Positions 1 through 6,631 of a stretch of DNA of 29,300 nucleotides are shown piece by piece (the stretch's first letter is position 1; every line of letters begins with the position of its first letter). Where the stretch lies: the NCBI GenBank assembly GCA_002319965.1, contig DCJQ01000038.1:1-29300 (forward strand), read 5' to 3'. Source of the DNA: Megasphaera sp. UBA1696. GTDB taxonomy: Bacteria; Bacillota; Negativicutes; Veillonellales; Megasphaeraceae. A program made the position numbers and the translations under genes. The notes under the pieces are model-generated. The model did not search any database. It was not told where the DNA came from and worked only from the letters and a program-made list of their open reading frames with translations.

Positions 1-113
1 AAAAATAATATTTAATTATTTTTACTTTACAAACTCAAGAATTTTACGGGTTAATATGCAAAATAGTAAAGAATATTGTGATTTATATCGAAAATAGGCA
101 TATGATTATGTCT

Positions 114-127
114 AAATGTAATTTACA
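114..127 (+). promoter_or_regulatory. putative operator, copy 1 (upstream of lactate permease)
   Basis: AAATGTAATTTACA contains the odd palindrome TGTAA-T-TTACA and its last six bases are the -35 box of the permease promoter. The identical 14-mer occurs at 2111-2124 at exactly the same position in the promoter of the D-lactate dehydrogenase gene. This suggests one shared regulator. The regulator is not identified and none is encoded in the window. Confidence 0.5.
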
Positions 128-150
128 AATATTACTTTCAGGTATATAAT
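122..150 (+). promoter_or_regulatory. sigma-A type promoter of the lactate permease gene
   Basis: TTTACA at 122-127, a 17-bp spacer and a perfect TATAAT at 145-150. Expected transcript start is near 157, leaving an untranslated leader of about 120 bases before the chosen start at 280. Confidence 0.75.
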
Positions 151-165
151 AACAAGCATAGAAAC

Positions 166-179
166 TGTATCCGGATACA
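166..179. promoter_or_regulatory. 14-bp perfect palindrome just downstream of the lctP start of transcription
   Basis: TGTATCCGGATACA is a perfect 14-bp palindrome about 10-20 bases downstream of the predicted transcription start. That position suits a repressor site, but no regulator is identified. A partial match (TTCCGGATGT) lies near 2231-2240 upstream of the D-lactate dehydrogenase gene. Confidence 0.4.
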
Positions 180-279
180 ATCTAATATGAGAAACGGCGC
201 TGCCCATAATTTTTTTATGGACGAGCCCATGCCTCTTAAAGGCGTGACACGTGTATTTTTTATGAAAGGGTGTTATGTA

Positions 280-1827
280 ATGGTTATCTTGGCCTTACTC
301 CCGATTCTATTTCTCATTGTAGCATTGGGATTCTTGAAGATGGCCGGTTGGAAAGCGTGCCCAATCGCAGCCATTATCGCATTTATTGTTGCTGTGGCCG
401 TTTATGACATGCCGGTTCCCATCGCTATTTCGGCGGCCTTAGAAGGGGTTGCCTTGGCATGTTGGCCGATTTTGCTGGTCATCGTTATGGCTCTGTTTGC
501 CTATAAGTTGACGGTTGCAACGGGCAGCCTGGAAATTATCAAACAGATGCTGACCACGGTTAGTGAAGACAAACGCGTACTGTTCCTGCTCATCGCTTGG
601 GGCTTCGGTACTTTCATGGAAGGCATGGCCGGGTTCGGTACGGCTGTTGCTATTCCGGCAGCGATGTTGGTTGCCCTCGGCTACCCGCCGATCAAGACCA
701 TCGTTGCCTGCTTGATTTCTAACGCCGTAGCGCCTTCGTTTGGTTCCATCGGTATTCCGACGACGACCATGGCTGCTGTTACGGGTCTTGATTCCGGTGT
801 CTTGGCTACGAAGGTTTCCATCGTATCCTTTATTCCTGATCTGATCGTTCCGTTCTTAATGGTTATCTGTATCGGCGGCGGCCTGAAAGCCATCAAGGGC
901 GTCGGAATCGTTACACTTCTTTCTGGCTTAGCCTTGGCTATCCCGCAGCTGCTCATTTCCGTGACCATCGGTGCCGAACTGCCGGTCATGGTTTCGTCCA
1001 TCATTATCATGGCCGTTATCGTCCTTTATTCCAGAGCCTGCAAAACGACGAGCAATCCGGAATACCAGGTTGACTTCAAAACGGATGATCAGAAAGCCGT
1101 TTCCTTTGGTGAAGGCGTAAAAGCTGCTATGATTTTCATCCTGATCTTCGTCCTTCTCGTCGGAACGTCGAAACTCTTCCCGTTCATCAACGGACCGCTG
1201 GCTTCCATTAAAACGACGGTTCCGATTTACGCCGGTGCCGGTGCAAAACCGTACACCTTTACATGGATTGCCGTTCCGGGCATCATGATTTTCATCGCCT
1301 CCATTTTGGGCGGTCTCTATCAGGGTGCTTCCATCGGTAAAATCGCTCAGGTCTTTAAAGACAACTTCGTCGGCCTGCGCTTTACGTACTTGACGATCAT
1401 CACCGTCGTCGTCGTTGCGAAACTGATGACTTATTCGGGCATGACCAAGGAAATCGCCGATGCGCTCGTCTTTGCAACCGGCAACGGTTATCCGGTCTTC
1501 GCTCCCTTCGTCGGCGGCTTAGGCGCTTTCATCACCGGGTCGTGCACGAACGCCAACGTCCTCTTTGGACCGCTCCAGACTTCGGTTGCGTCCAGTCTCG
1601 GCATGAGTCAGCCCTGGCTTGCAGGTGCCAGCTCCCTTGGCGGTTGTATCGGCAAGATGCTTTCTCCGCAGAGTATTGCCCTTGGTATCGGTGCTGTCGG
1701 TGCCGTTGCTGATGGTAAAGAAGGCGAAATTATGCGGGGAACCGTTGGATATTGTCTCTTCTTACTGGTCATTGCCGGTATCATTACCATTGTAGCTCCC
1801 AGCGTCGTTCCTTTCTTAGTCAACTGA
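280..1827 (+). CDS. lctP: L-lactate permease, LctP family
   Basis: Predicted 515-residue polytopic inner-membrane protein of the LctP family, which imports lactate (and often glycolate) by proton symport. The sequence is hydrophobic throughout, begins with the typical N-terminal helix (VILALLPILFLIVALGFLK), and ends with family-like segments such as GSCTNANVLFG and LSPQSIALGIGAVGA. The reading frame is open from 187, but I chose ATG 280 because AAAGGGTG at 265-272 sits 7 bases upstream and the family normally starts directly in the first helix. The gene has its own promoter (122-150) and terminator (1851-1884). It is followed by D-lactate dehydrogenase and lactate racemase genes, which makes lactate the likely substrate. 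Length is close to the usual 530-550 residues. Confidence 0.92.
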   Translation: MVILALLPILFLIVALGFLKMAGWKACPIAAIIAFIVAVAVYDMPVPIAISAALEGVALACWPILLVIVMALFAYKLTVATGSLEIIKQMLTTVSEDKRVLFLLIAWGFGTFMEGMAGFGTAVAIPAAMLVALGYPPIKTIVACLISNAVAPSFGSIGIPTTTMAAVTGLDSGVLATKVSIVSFIPDLIVPFLMVICIGGGLKAIKGVGIVTLLSGLALAIPQLLISVTIGAELPVMVSSIIIMAVIVLYSRACKTTSNPEYQVDFKTDDQKAVSFGEGVKAAMIFILIFVLLVGTSKLFPFINGPLASIKTTVPIYAGAGAKPYTFTWIAVPGIMIFIASILGGLYQGASIGKIAQVFKDNFVGLRFTYLTIITVVVVAKLMTYSGMTKEIADALVFATGNGYPVFAPFVGGLGAFITGSCTNANVLFGPLQTSVASSLGMSQPWLAGASSLGGCIGKMLSPQSIALGIGAVGAVADGKEGEIMRGTVGYCLFLLVIAGIITIVAPSVVPFLVN

Positions 1828-1850
1828 TATATAGTAGGCAGGCATGAAAG

Positions 1851-1884
1851 AGTATGCTGCATATCTATGTAGCATACCCTTTTT
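1851..1884 (+). terminator. rho-independent terminator after lctP
   Basis: GTATGCT at 1852-1858 pairs with AGCATAC at 1871-1877, extended by an inner imperfect stem, and is followed by CCCTTTTT. The permease gene therefore probably ends its own transcript. Confidence 0.8.
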
Positions 1885-2110
1885 CTAAAGGGAACAATGT
1901 GATATAATCTGTTGTGAAATGTTCCTCATACGAAACGTTTCCTTATAGGAATGATATAATATTACTTTAAAGCATAGTAAAAATTCGTAAAAATGATTAC
2001 GATTTAAAATTTTTCGTTTGCCGTCGGTTTATTTAAAAATAAATCGTTCTTATGATAAGTTATCATGGAATAGTGTAAATCAATCGAAAAGTGATATGTA
2101 CAAAATGTAC
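1885..2110. other. AT-rich intergenic region with several small palindromes
   Basis: No gene is visible between the lctP terminator and the next promoter. The stretch holds the palindrome GAAACGTTTC (1932-1941), the inverted repeat TTCCT-TAT-AGGAA just after it, and ATGATAA-G-TTATCAT (2052-2066), which has the 7-1-7 geometry of Fur/PerR-type boxes but not their full consensus. Direct TGTAC repeats at 2097-2101 and 2106-2110 lead into the shared operator at 2111. The region reads as a regulatory zone for the downstream dehydrogenase gene. Confidence 0.45.
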
Positions 2111-2124
2111 AAATGTAATTTACA
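2111..2124 (+). promoter_or_regulatory. putative operator, copy 2 (upstream of D-lactate dehydrogenase)
   Basis: Exact copy of the 14-mer AAATGTAATTTACA found at 114-127, again ending on the -35 box. It is preceded by two TGTAC motifs, at 2097 and 2106, spaced 8-9 bases, so three TGTAM half-sites lie in tandem here. Role inferred from position and repetition only. Confidence 0.5.
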
Positions 2125-2147
2125 TGCATAGCAAAGTAGAGTATAAT
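2119..2147 (+). promoter_or_regulatory. sigma-A type promoter of the D-lactate dehydrogenase gene
   Basis: TTTACA at 2119-2124, 17-bp spacer, TATAAT at 2142-2147: the same boxes and spacing as the lctP promoter. Leader of about 130 bases to the start codon at 2287. Confidence 0.75.
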
Positions 2148-2286
2148 GATACCTGTAAGAGATAAACGAAGAATAAACACAACAGACTAGTTTATATTTT
2201 CGTTATATTCGGTCTTAATCTGGAAGTCCTTTCCGGATGTAAATAAGTGTTATGCTTATTCTTTTCATTATTTGGAGGTATGTATT

Positions 2287-3708
2287 ATGGCAAAAGGTAA
2301 AGTTTCACCAGAGTTAATTGAACAGTTCAAACAAATCGTTGGCGAAAAGTACGTTTATACGGACAAAGAAAAACTCGAACCGTATTCCCACGATGAAGTA
2401 ACGGACCCTCACTACATGAAAGAACCGCAGGTCGTCGTTCTCCCTGCTACGACGGAAGAAGTTTCTAAAGTCGTAAAACTCTGCTATGAAAACGATACAG
2501 TTATGGTTCCGCGTGCTGCCGGTACGGGCCTTGCAGCCGGTGCTGTTGCTACGTTCGGCGGTGTTATCATCTCCATCGAACGCATGAACAACATCATCGA
2601 AATCGACAAAGAAAACATGGTCTGTGTTACTGAACCGGGCGTTACGACGGCCGTTCTCCAGGAATCCGTTCAGAAAGAAGGCCTCTTCTACGGCGGCGAC
2701 CCCTGCAGTGGGGACTCCTGCTTCATCGGCGGTAACGTTGCTACCAACGCCGGTGGTAACCGCGCTGTTAAATACGGTGTAACTCGTGACCAGGTCATGG
2801 GCATGGAAGTCGTTACTCCGAGCGGCGAAGTTGTAACCCTTGGCGGTAAATTCCGTAAAAATGCTACGGGCTACATGCTGATGCACCTCTTCATCGGTTC
2901 TGAAGGTACCCTTGGCATCATCACCAAGATTTACCTCAAATTGGTTGCTCTTCCGAAATACCAGATGGACCTCTTGGCAGTATTCGACAACCTCGACGAC
3001 GCTATCGCTTTGACGCCGAAAGTCATGGGCGCCGGCATCACTCCGGTCTGTGTTGAATTCATGGATAACGCTTCTATCAAACAGGTTGAAGTATTCCTCG
3101 ATGAAAAACTGCCGAAATCTGACGTCGGTAACTACATCATCATCCAGATCGCCGGCGACAGTGAAGATGTCCTCGACGAACAGTGCGAAAAGATCGTCGA
3201 ATTGGCTGAAGAAAACAACGCTATTGACTCCCTGGTTGCTGACCCGGCTGTTATTTGGAAATCCCGTAAAGCATACCTCGAAGCTGACCGCGCTCGCAGC
3301 TTAGTCTTCTCCATGGAAGATATCGTCGTTCCCATGACGGAAATCCCTGATGCTGTACAGCAGATTTCCCGCTTGGCTGAAAAATATGATGTTGCTATGC
3401 ACTGCGCCGGCCACTGCGGCGACGGCAACGTCCATATCGATATCTTGAAAGATGACCGCACTCAGGAAGAATGGGAAGAAATGCTCCCGAAAATCCAGGG
3501 CGAAATCTATGCTCTCGTTTACAAGCTCGGCGGCCGCCTCTCCGGCGAACACGGCATTGGCTACAAACGTGAAGCTCTCCTCGAAAAATACACGGACCCC
3601 GTTGAACTCAGCATGATGAAAGCTGTTAAGAAAGCATTGGATCCGAAGAACATTATGAACCCGGGCAAAGTTGTCAGCATCAACGACGAAGTACCGGTCG
3701 AAGCATAA
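2287..3708 (+). CDS. FAD-linked D-lactate dehydrogenase (GlcD/Dld family oxidase)
   Basis: A 473-residue flavoprotein of the GlcD/LctD group (FAD-binding type 4 with C-terminal FAD-oxidase domain), predicted to oxidise D-lactate to pyruvate without NAD as direct acceptor. FAD-binding motifs include PRAAGTGLAAGA (75-86) and the GGNVATNAGGNRAVKYG stretch (from 148). C-terminal motifs HCAGHCGDGNVH (372-383) and SGEHGIG (419-425) carry the metal and substrate ligands expected from the family. ATG 2287 has GGAGG at 2274-2278, 8 bases upstream; an ATG at 2272 overlaps that site and is less likely. In relatives this enzyme works with an electron-transfer flavoprotein; no etfAB genes are in the window. 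Glycolate or 2-hydroxyglutarate oxidation is the main alternative, but the permease and racemase neighbours favour lactate. Confidence 0.88.
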   Translation: MAKGKVSPELIEQFKQIVGEKYVYTDKEKLEPYSHDEVTDPHYMKEPQVVVLPATTEEVSKVVKLCYENDTVMVPRAAGTGLAAGAVATFGGVIISIERMNNIIEIDKENMVCVTEPGVTTAVLQESVQKEGLFYGGDPCSGDSCFIGGNVATNAGGNRAVKYGVTRDQVMGMEVVTPSGEVVTLGGKFRKNATGYMLMHLFIGSEGTLGIITKIYLKLVALPKYQMDLLAVFDNLDDAIALTPKVMGAGITPVCVEFMDNASIKQVEVFLDEKLPKSDVGNYIIIQIAGDSEDVLDEQCEKIVELAEENNAIDSLVADPAVIWKSRKAYLEADRARSLVFSMEDIVVPMTEIPDAVQQISRLAEKYDVAMHCAGHCGDGNVHIDILKDDRTQEEWEEMLPKIQGEIYALVYKLGGRLSGEHGIGYKREALLEKYTDPVELSMMKAVKKALDPKNIMNPGKVVSINDEVPVEA

Positions 3709-3729
3709 GTTATAGTTGCATACTGAGGA

Positions 3730-3760
3730 AAAGGGCAAGGCCAAGGCTTTGCCCTTTCTC
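3730..3760 (+). terminator. terminator-like hairpin between dehydrogenase and larA
   Basis: AAAGGGCAAGG pairs with CTTTGCCCTTT around a short loop (3730-3756), followed by CTCTTTA rather than a pure T-run. It may be a partial terminator that lowers larA expression relative to the dehydrogenase. I see no convincing separate promoter for larA. Confidence 0.55.
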
Positions 3761-3815
3761 TTTAGAGCTATGAAATGCTATGAAAATAGCGCGGATTTAG
3801 AAAGGGTGTGTACGT

Positions 3816-5099
3816 ATGCAGAAGTTTGCAGTGCCTTTTGGCAAAGAAAAAATCAATTTTGAACTGTCGGATGAACAGGTAGCCGGCGTTCTCGTATCCC
3901 ATGCTCACGAATACAAAGCACCGAAATCGGAAGAAGAACTCGTTGCCGATGCTTTGGCTAACCCCATTGGCAGCCCGAAACTGAGCGAATTGGCCAAAGG
4001 TAAAAAAACTTGCGTCATCATTTCCAGTGACCATACTCGTCCCGTACCGAGCCATGTCATCATGCCGCAGCTCCTGGCTGAACTGCGTAAAGGAAATCCG
4101 GACATCGACATTACCATCCTCATTGCAACGGGGATGCATCGCCCGACAACGCAGGATGAATTAGTTGCTAAATACGGTAAAGAAATTGCCGAACACGAAA
4201 AATTCTCCATCCATGTCAGCCGTAACGACGAAGACATGGTCAGCATCGGCACCTTGCCGTCCGGCGGTGAATGCCTCATTAATAAACTGGCTGCCAATGC
4301 AGACCTGCTCATTGCGGAAGGCTTCATTGAACCGCATTTCTTCGCCGGCATGTCCGGTGGCCGTAAATCCGTTTTGCCGGGTATTGCCAGTAAAATTACG
4401 GTCTTGGCTAACCACTGCTCTGAATTCATCGCCAGCCCCAATGCCCGTACGGGTATCTTGAAGGGCAACCCGATTCATGAAGACATGCTCTATGCTGCTA
4501 AAGCGGCTAAACTGGCATTCATTTGCAACGTCGTCATCGACGCCGATAAGAAGGTCATCGCTGCTTTTGCCGGCGACCGCGAAGAAGCTCACTATGCCGG
4601 TGTCGACTTCGAAATGAAATTGGCCGGTGTAAAACCGATTCCGGCTGACATCGTCATCACGACCAACGGCGGCTATCCTTTGGACCAGAACATTTACCAG
4701 TCCGTAAAAGGCATGACGGCTGCTGAAGCTACGTGTAAAGAAGGCGGCGTCATCATCGACGTATCGTCTTGCTCTGACGGTCACGGTGGGGAAGACTTCT
4801 ACAATAACTTGAAGAATGCTACGTCCCTCCAGAAGGCTATGGATGAAATCCTGGCCCGCGGCCGCAACGAAACGGTCTTTGACCAGTGGGAAGCTCAGAT
4901 TCTCATGCGCATGCTCCTGCGGTTTACGATCATCATGGTTACGGAAGCTCCGAAACAGATGATTGAAGACATGCATATGAAATACGCTTCGTCTATCGAA
5001 GAAGCTTTGGCTATGGCGAAAGACGTATTGGCTGAAAAAGGCGTTAAGGAACCGAAGATTACGGTCATTCCTGACGGCGTATCGGTCATCGTAAAATAA
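3816..5099 (+). CDS. larA: lactate racemase LarA, nickel-pincer dependent
   Basis: A 427-residue protein matching LarA, which interconverts L- and D-lactate using a covalently bound nickel-pincer nucleotide. The four residues known as key in Lactobacillus plantarum LarA fall at the same numbers here: His108 (ATGMHRP), His174 (EPHFFAG), Lys184 (GGRKSVLPG) and His200 (ANHCSEF). Length also matches (424 in L. plantarum). ATG 3816 has AAAGGGTG about 7 bases upstream. The gene follows the D-lactate dehydrogenase after a gap of 107 bases and a hairpin, so it is probably expressed with it. The cofactor genes larB, larC and larE are not in the window. Some LarA homologues act on other 2-hydroxy acids, but context supports lactate. 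Confidence 0.9.
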   Translation: MQKFAVPFGKEKINFELSDEQVAGVLVSHAHEYKAPKSEEELVADALANPIGSPKLSELAKGKKTCVIISSDHTRPVPSHVIMPQLLAELRKGNPDIDITILIATGMHRPTTQDELVAKYGKEIAEHEKFSIHVSRNDEDMVSIGTLPSGGECLINKLAANADLLIAEGFIEPHFFAGMSGGRKSVLPGIASKITVLANHCSEFIASPNARTGILKGNPIHEDMLYAAKAAKLAFICNVVIDADKKVIAAFAGDREEAHYAGVDFEMKLAGVKPIPADIVITTNGGYPLDQNIYQSVKGMTAAEATCKEGGVIIDVSSCSDGHGGEDFYNNLKNATSLQKAMDEILARGRNETVFDQWEAQILMRMLLRFTIIMVTEAPKQMIEDMHMKYASSIEEALAMAKDVLAEKGVKEPKITVIPDGVSVIVK

Positions 5100-5136
5100 G
5101 TCTTTCTGCTGACTATTGCGGATACTTATGAGATAG

Positions 5137-5177
5137 AACGGCTCCATAAAAGTGAACCTTTTATGGAGCCGTTTTTG
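5137..5177 (+). terminator. rho-independent terminator after larA
   Basis: Perfect long stem: AACGGCTCCATAAAAG pairs with CTTTTATGGAGCCGTT across a 5-base loop and runs into TTTTTG. It closes the lactate gene set. Confidence 0.9.
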
Positions 5178-5179
5178 TC

Positions 5180-5208
5180 TTGCAATGACCTATAAAGTAT
5201 CATATAAT
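5180..5208 (+). promoter_or_regulatory. promoter of the TerC-family gene
   Basis: TTGCAA at 5180-5185, 17-bp spacer, TATAAT at 5203-5208. The -10 box covers the ATG at 5207, so that ATG cannot be in the transcript. This decides the downstream TTG start. Confidence 0.75.
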
Positions 5209-5248
5209 GAGTGAGATATTGTTTTGGCAAGATAAAGGGGGAATTGCC

Positions 5249-5947
5249 TTGGCAGGGTTAGAAACAACACTGGTATTCGACATCACCATGATTCTGCAAG
5301 TCGTGCTCATCGATTTGGCTTTAGGCGGCGATAATTCAATCGTCATCGGCATGGCAGCCAAGAATCTGCCGGCTCATCTGCAAAAGAAGGCTATTTTATA
5401 CGGAACGGCAGGGGCCATTGTCCTGCGCTTTATCATGGCCTTCATCGTGTCCTGGTTGTTCCAGGTTCCATTTTTGAAGACCCTCGGTGCTGTCCTGCTC
5501 GTTTTCATCGGCATCAAGCTCATCGGAGCCGATGAAGCCGCCGAAGATATCCACGTCGAAGCGAAGGATTCCTTATGGGCGGCTGTGCGGACGATTATGA
5601 TGGCTGATGCCCTCATGAGTTTAGACAACGTACTGGGTATCGTCGGCGTTACGAATAACCATTGGGGGCTTTTGATGTTCGGCATGCTCATTTCGGTTCC
5701 GATCATCGTCTTTGGCAGTACCGTCGTCGTCAAAGTCATGAACCGTTTTCCCATTTTGGTCTATATCGGCGGAGCTATCCTCGGCTGGGCTTCCGGCGGC
5801 ATGGTGGCAACGGATCCGTATTTAGCGCAGTATGTCGGCTGGGCAGCCGCGAATCCGACCGCGATGAAGATTGTCTTGTTGGGCGTTACGGTTATCGGCG
5901 GCTTTCTTTGGAAATCCCTTCACCGGGGAGGGAAAATTGCGGTCTAG
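5249..5947 (+). CDS. TerC/YjbE-family integral membrane protein (probable metal exporter)
   Basis: A 232-residue protein of about seven membrane segments, of the TerC family (YjbE/YceF type). Family hallmarks are the paired acidic motifs LIDLALGGDNSIVIG near the N-terminus and MMADALMSLDNVLGIVGV in the middle. In Bacillus, members of this family export manganese, partly to load secreted enzymes; the substrate here is unproven. The frame is open from ATG 5207, but that codon lies in the promoter -10 box. TTG 5249 has AAAGGGGG 7 bases upstream and gives a conventional N-terminus, so I use it. The gene is a single unit between the larA terminator and the tRNA promoter. No yybP-ykoY manganese riboswitch fits in the roughly 35-base leader. 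Confidence 0.82.
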   Translation: MAGLETTLVFDITMILQVVLIDLALGGDNSIVIGMAAKNLPAHLQKKAILYGTAGAIVLRFIMAFIVSWLFQVPFLKTLGAVLLVFIGIKLIGADEAAEDIHVEAKDSLWAAVRTIMMADALMSLDNVLGIVGVTNNHWGLLMFGMLISVPIIVFGSTVVVKVMNRFPILVYIGGAILGWASGGMVATDPYLAQYVGWAAANPTAMKIVLLGVTVIGGFLWKSLHRGGKIAV

Positions 5948-5960
5948 ATAAAGAAAAAAC

Positions 5961-5988
5961 TTGACATTTTCTTCCAGTGTGATATTAT
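5961..5988 (+). promoter_or_regulatory. promoter of the tRNA pair
   Basis: TTGACA at 5961-5966 with TATTAT at 5983-5988 (16-bp spacer), 15 bases before tRNA-Pro. TATATA a few bases later is an alternative -10. Confidence 0.7.
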
Positions 5989-6003
5989 ATATAAGTCAGG
6001 TAA

Positions 6004-6080
6004 CGGGGCGTGGCGCAGTTTGGTAGCGCGCTTGGTTCGGGACTAAGAGGTCGCAGGTTCAAATCCTGTCGCCCCGACCA
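6004..6080 (+). tRNA. tRNA-Pro, anticodon CGG
   Basis: 77 bases including encoded CCA. Acceptor CGGGGCG (6004-6010) pairs with CGCCCCG (6070-6076), followed by A and CCA. The anticodon loop TTCGGGA puts CGG at 6038-6040. The T-arm has GGTTCAAATCC. All arms close well. Confidence 0.96.
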
Positions 6081-6083
6081 TTT

Positions 6084-6126
6084 TATATATCGGTATTTAT
6101 CCCGAGAATACAGTAAGCGATATATA
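6084..6126 (+). other. paired spacer between the two tRNAs
   Basis: TATATATCG (6084-6092) is perfectly complementary to CGATATATA (6118-6126), with an inner GTATT/AATAC pair. The spacer of the bicistronic tRNA transcript can fold into one stem directly flanking both mature ends, which could aid processing. Confidence 0.45.
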
Positions 6127-6132
6127 AGTCTT

Positions 6133-6224
6133 GGAGAGCTGTCCGAGTGGCTGAAGGAGCATGATTGGAAATCATGTATAGGGCGAACGCTCTATCGTGG
6201 GTTCAAATCCCACGCTCTCCGCCA
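6133..6224 (+). tRNA. tRNA-Ser, anticodon GGA
   Basis: 92 bases with encoded CCA. Acceptor GGAGAGC (6133-6139) pairs with GCTCTCC (6214-6220). The anticodon stem CATGA/TCATG holds loop TTGGAAA, with GGA at 6167-6169. A long variable arm, as required for a class II serine tRNA, is present, followed by the GGTTCAAATCC T-arm. Confidence 0.96.
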
Positions 6225-6228
6225 TAAG

Positions 6229-6263
6229 AAAAAAGACGATCACGAAGGTGGTCGTCTTTTTTT
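6229..6263 (+). terminator. terminator of the tRNA operon
   Basis: AAAAGACGATCAC pairs with GTGGTCGTCTTTT (one G-T pair) around GAAG, ending in a run of seven T. It directly follows tRNA-Ser. Confidence 0.9.
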
Positions 6264-6470
6264 ATCTTTCATCAAAAGCGTGTTTTCGGCCAATATTTTC
6301 TTTACCCGTATGGATACCGTCGCTCACGCCGTTTTGCCGCGTCATGCCCTGTGCGGCTTTTTGTCTACGCACGGTGTGTCCGATTCTATCATGCCAACAG
6401 ACGGTGAAAGCGTCTCCTTTTAATCAGGAAATGACAGTACTGTTTAAAGAAGACATAATATATAGTATAT
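6264..6470. other. intergenic region without a recognisable gene
   Basis: About 200 bases with mixed composition. Open frames running out of the tRNAs cross it but have no start signal of their own or family resemblance. A short hairpin GCCGC (6336-6340) / GCGGC (6353-6357) followed by TTTTT resembles a weak terminator. The GC-rich part around 6310-6420 could be a decayed gene or an untranslated RNA; I cannot tell which. Confidence 0.35.
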
Positions 6471-6505
6471 AAAGAAGGAGGCGTCCGTTGTTGACGTCTT
6501 CTTTT
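6471..6505 (+). other. strong hairpin upstream of rpmE
   Basis: AAAGAAGGAGGCGTC pairs with GACGTCTTCTTT (13 bp with some G-T pairs) around a 7-base loop and ends in CTTTTG. It lies just downstream of a weak promoter-like pair (TTTAAA 6443-6448, TATATA 6466-6471). It could be an attenuator in a longer rpmE leader or simply a terminator. Confidence 0.4.
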
Positions 6506-6555
6506 GCGACATTTGATGGAGTGACCGGAATCCCGTGAACCCATCGATATTTTCC

Positions 6556-6584
6556 TTGCAATTCAAGGCCCGATGTGATAAACT
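6556..6584 (+). promoter_or_regulatory. probable promoter of rpmE
   Basis: TTGCAA at 6556-6561, 17-bp spacer, TAAACT at 6579-6584. The leader to the rpmE start would be about 40 bases. Confidence 0.55.
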
Positions 6585-6631
6585 ATTCTAGCATAGGTTT
6601 TGAATGATTGATATAGAAAGAGGTGTAAGTG

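Noticed and set aside
1932..1941. Catabolite-responsive (cre) site at GAAACGTTTC
   Set aside because: It has the AANCG core but fails the flanking TG and CA positions of the cre consensus, so I list it only as a palindrome.
2052..2066. Fur box
   Set aside because: The 7-1-7 symmetry fits, but the inner AT of TGATAATNATTATCA is missing on both arms.
5101..5248. Manganese (yybP-ykoY) riboswitch before the TerC-family gene
   Set aside because: The predicted leader is only about 35 bases and the space before it is filled by the larA terminator.
6010..6423. Open frame running through both tRNA genes
   Set aside because: The peptide is a translation of tRNA-Pro and tRNA-Ser sequence followed by a terminator; no start signal.
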